Assembly: GCA_002687255.1 (NCBI GenBank)
Contig: NYZR01000046.1
Location: 1 to 6,068 of the forward strand
DNA: 6,068 nucleotides
Direction: 5' to 3'
Source: Candidatus Pacearchaeota archaeon
Lineage (GTDB): Archaea > Nanobdellota > Nanobdellia > Pacearchaeales > GW2011-AR1
Each line of letters begins with the position of its first letter. The first letter of the stretch is position 1. The position numbers and the translations under genes are program-made. The notes under the pieces are model-generated. The model was given only the letters and a program-made list of their open reading frames with translations, was not told where the DNA came from and ran no database searches. Positions 4,430-6,068 of the stretch are shown here, in pieces.

Positions 4430-4965
4430 GGTTGTGGCTCGAGCTTCTTTGCGAGCTGATAAAAGATTGTGTTTGCTAGGTAAGATGCGAGAACCAAGCC
4501 CATGGCTTGGTTGACGAACATGAAAATGATAATAGCAAAAAACCCGTGGGCATTACTCTTGATGAACCAATTTCCAGCAATCTTCTTTTTATCTCGGAGG
4601 ATGCCGAATGTTGAGTAGATTACTAAGATTGTGAGAAAGAACGTTGGTTCTATCACGAGGTTCGGAGTCAAGAGCACAGATAGGAATATTATTGTAGCCG
4701 CAATACCGTGATTCACATAATCAATTTTGTCTCTTAGTATCCAATGAAAGAGGATTGCTAGATAGAGAGATCCTGCTAAGGGGTTTCCTATGATTGTTAG
4801 TGCCCCGAAGATCCCCCAGAGCACGCCAAAAAGAATATCTGCTCCTTTAAACCATTTTAAACCATGCTCATTGAATAGGTCTGATAATTTTGTCGTGAGA
4901 CCGAAAATTGCAGAGTTGATAAGAAAGATGACTGGATGTGTCAGGACATCTAGCACTTTATGCAC
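4426..4965 (-). CDS. Unrecognised multi-pass membrane protein between secY and the DUF106 gene
   Basis: I do not recognise a family. The 179-residue product is strongly hydrophobic, with about six or seven likely membrane segments (roughly residues 8-25, 43-60, 63-76, 86-100, 104-121, 139-157 and 158-170). It contains an internal repeat: ILRDK (76-80) followed by NHGIAATIIF (85-94), and again ILRDK (122-126) followed by AHGFFAIIIF (139-148). This suggests duplication or pseudo-twofold symmetry, with two intramembrane His-Gly pairs. The chosen start is GTG at 4965, because GAGGA at 4975-4979 lies 9 nt upstream. This overlaps the end of secY by 8 nt and implies coupled translation. Many archaea have adenylate kinase in this slot. 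A role in membrane-protein biogenesis is inferred from position only. Confidence 0.8.
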   Translation of the reverse strand: MHKVLDVLTHPVIFLINSAIFGLTTKLSDLFNEHGLKWFKGADILFGVLWGIFGALTIIGNPLAGSLYLAILFHWILRDKIDYVNHGIAATIIFLSVLLTPNLVIEPTFFLTILVIYSTFGILRDKKKIAGNWFIKSNAHGFFAIIIFMFVNQAMGLVLASYLANTIFYQLAKKLEPQP

Positions 4966-6068
4966 CCATCATCTTCCTCATGGCGGGATGCATGTCGACG
5001 GCGTGTTGTTGGGCGATGGATTGATACATCTGATACATAATCATGACGGCTAGCAGGATTGCGGTTCCGGAGGTGAGGGCGCCGAGTGTGTCTGAGACAG
5101 CAGCGAGGGCGCCGATGGCCAGGCCCCCCATGATTGTCAGAGGGAGAATATACCGTTTGAGGACTGACTCTAGGACTCGAGGATCTTTTCGGAAGCCCGG
5201 AATTTGTAAACCGGAGCTCATGATGTTCTTTGCCTGAGCTTGTTCGTCCATTCCGGATGTCTTGACCCAGAAGACGGCGAAGATTGCGGAGAAGATCATG
5301 TAGAAGAGAATATGTGAGAGAGCTTGCCAGATTTGGATGCTTTGGAGAGAACCACGGATGAGCGATTCGAGAATGTTAGAAGATCCAAGCCAGAAGGCCA
5401 GGCCGGAGATAGGGACGCCTTGGGAGAAGGAGCCGAGGAATGTCGGACGGCCGAGCCAGTTTTCTATCATACCTCCGAAGAGCTGAAGATTTGCTGCGAG
5501 GGCTGCTACTAAGATAACGGGGATCACGGAAGCGTAGAGGAACGCAAGAGGCCATTTGACGCTGTAACCCCGTAGTCTTTCATAACTGAGAGGGACTTCG
5601 ACTTTTAGGTTTTGGGCCCAGACCACTACGAGGAAAATCGCTACGGTGATGAGGATCGCTGCGATTGCGGTGAGTGCTTCTGTGGGTGCTCCGTTGATAA
5701 CGGACTGCAAGATCACGAGGAGTGCGCCCGCACAGGGAGTGTTGCCGAAGTTGAGGAGGCAGTTTTCTCCGGTTGGGCCGATGAACTGGAAGAGTGCGGT
5801 GAACAACCGCCAGGCGACGCCGGCGACGATGAAGAGGGAGACACCTGAACCGAAGCCCCATTTCTGTGAGACTTCGTCCATGAACATGATGACGAGACCT
5901 CCGAGGATTAATTGGAATATGACTATGCCTGCGAATCCAGGTGCTGCGGCAAGGCCACCCATGACGACGTAGACGATCGCTTCGAAAACGATAAAGAAGA
6001 GGACGCCGAGTTTCTGTAGGCCTTGGAAGAATTTCTTTCCCTCTTCGGTGTTCGTATCGATGTTTAAA
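4958..6068 (-). CDS. secY: Protein translocase subunit SecY, partial (N-terminus off the right edge)
   Basis: SecY is the pore of the Sec translocon, moving or inserting proteins across the cytoplasmic membrane with SecE and Sec61-beta. The reading frame stays open to the window edge, giving about 369 C-terminal residues; archaeal SecY is usually 430-500 residues, so about 70-120 are missing. The first visible part (NIDTNTEEGKKFFQGLQKL) matches the cytoplasmic segment before a mid-protein membrane helix. Later hallmarks are FMDEVSQKWGFGSGVSLFI, the LRGYSVKWPLAFLYASVIPVI stretch (loop into helix 8), and the C-terminal GFRKDPRVLESVLKRYILPLTIMGG loop-helix with helix 10. The ATG at 5962 is internal, not the gene start. 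The stop lies 8 nt inside the next gene, so the two are very likely one operon. Confidence 0.96.
   Translation of the reverse strand, partial: LNIDTNTEEGKKFFQGLQKLGVLFFIVFEAIVYVVMGGLAAAPGFAGIVIFQLILGGLVIMFMDEVSQKWGFGSGVSLFIVAGVAWRLFTALFQFIGPTGENCLLNFGNTPCAGALLVILQSVINGAPTEALTAIAAILITVAIFLVVVWAQNLKVEVPLSYERLRGYSVKWPLAFLYASVIPVILVAALAANLQLFGGMIENWLGRPTFLGSFSQGVPISGLAFWLGSSNILESLIRGSLQSIQIWQALSHILFYMIFSAIFAVFWVKTSGMDEQAQAKNIMSSGLQIPGFRKDPRVLESVLKRYILPLTIMGGLAIGALAAVSDTLGALTSGTAILLAVMIMYQMYQSIAQQHAVDMHPAMRKMMGA

Noticed and set aside
5646..5972. 108-codon plus-strand ORF
   Set aside because: It is antisense to secY and has no independent support.
1..6068. CRISPR arrays, insertion sequences and tRNA/rRNA genes
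   Set aside because: No regularly spaced direct repeats, no transposase-like frame and no conserved RNA gene motifs were seen by reading both strands.

Overview
The window is archaeal. It carries SecY, an EMC3/YidC-like DUF106 protein, a 20S proteasome alpha subunit, the ribosome-maturation factor SDO1 (SBDS family), and the RNA exosome subunits Rrp4 and Rrp41. This gene set, together with TTTATATA-type TATA boxes, excludes bacteria and eukaryotes. The lineage cannot be fixed from the sequence alone. Compact genes, short spacers and two orphan genes would suit a DPANN-type genome, but that is a guess.

Layout, right to left on the minus strand: the C-terminal ~369 residues of secY (the N-terminus runs off the right edge), then an overlapping gene for an unrecognised multi-pass membrane protein with an internal repeat, then a short DUF106/EMC3-like insertase gene. 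The proteasome gene psmA lies on the plus strand; its stop codon directly abuts the stop codon of the DUF106 gene. To the left, back on the minus strand, are a DUF84 (YjjX-type) inosine/xanthosine triphosphatase gene, sdo1, an orphan 145-residue gene, rrp4, and the first 143 codons of rrp41 (running off the left edge).

Two functional groups are visible. The secY side concerns membrane protein insertion. The left side is a rearranged form of the known archaeal proteasome-exosome gene cluster (psmA-SDO1-rrp4-rrp41-rrp42), linking protein degradation, ribosome maturation and RNA decay. Here psmA points away from the rest, and the triphosphatase and the orphan gene are inserted into the series.

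The most striking non-coding signal is the ~225-base spacer between the divergent triphosphatase and psmA genes. After a strong plus-strand TATA box, bases 3125-3253 can fold into a compact four-way junction: a bulged closing stem plus three hairpins, about 48 base pairs in 129 nt with almost no unpaired junction bases. Its closing stem covers the psmA Shine-Dalgarno sequence. This looks like an undescribed structured leader, possibly a translational switch. A competing reading of the same DNA is a leaderless 40-codon ORF ending one base before the psmA GTG start.
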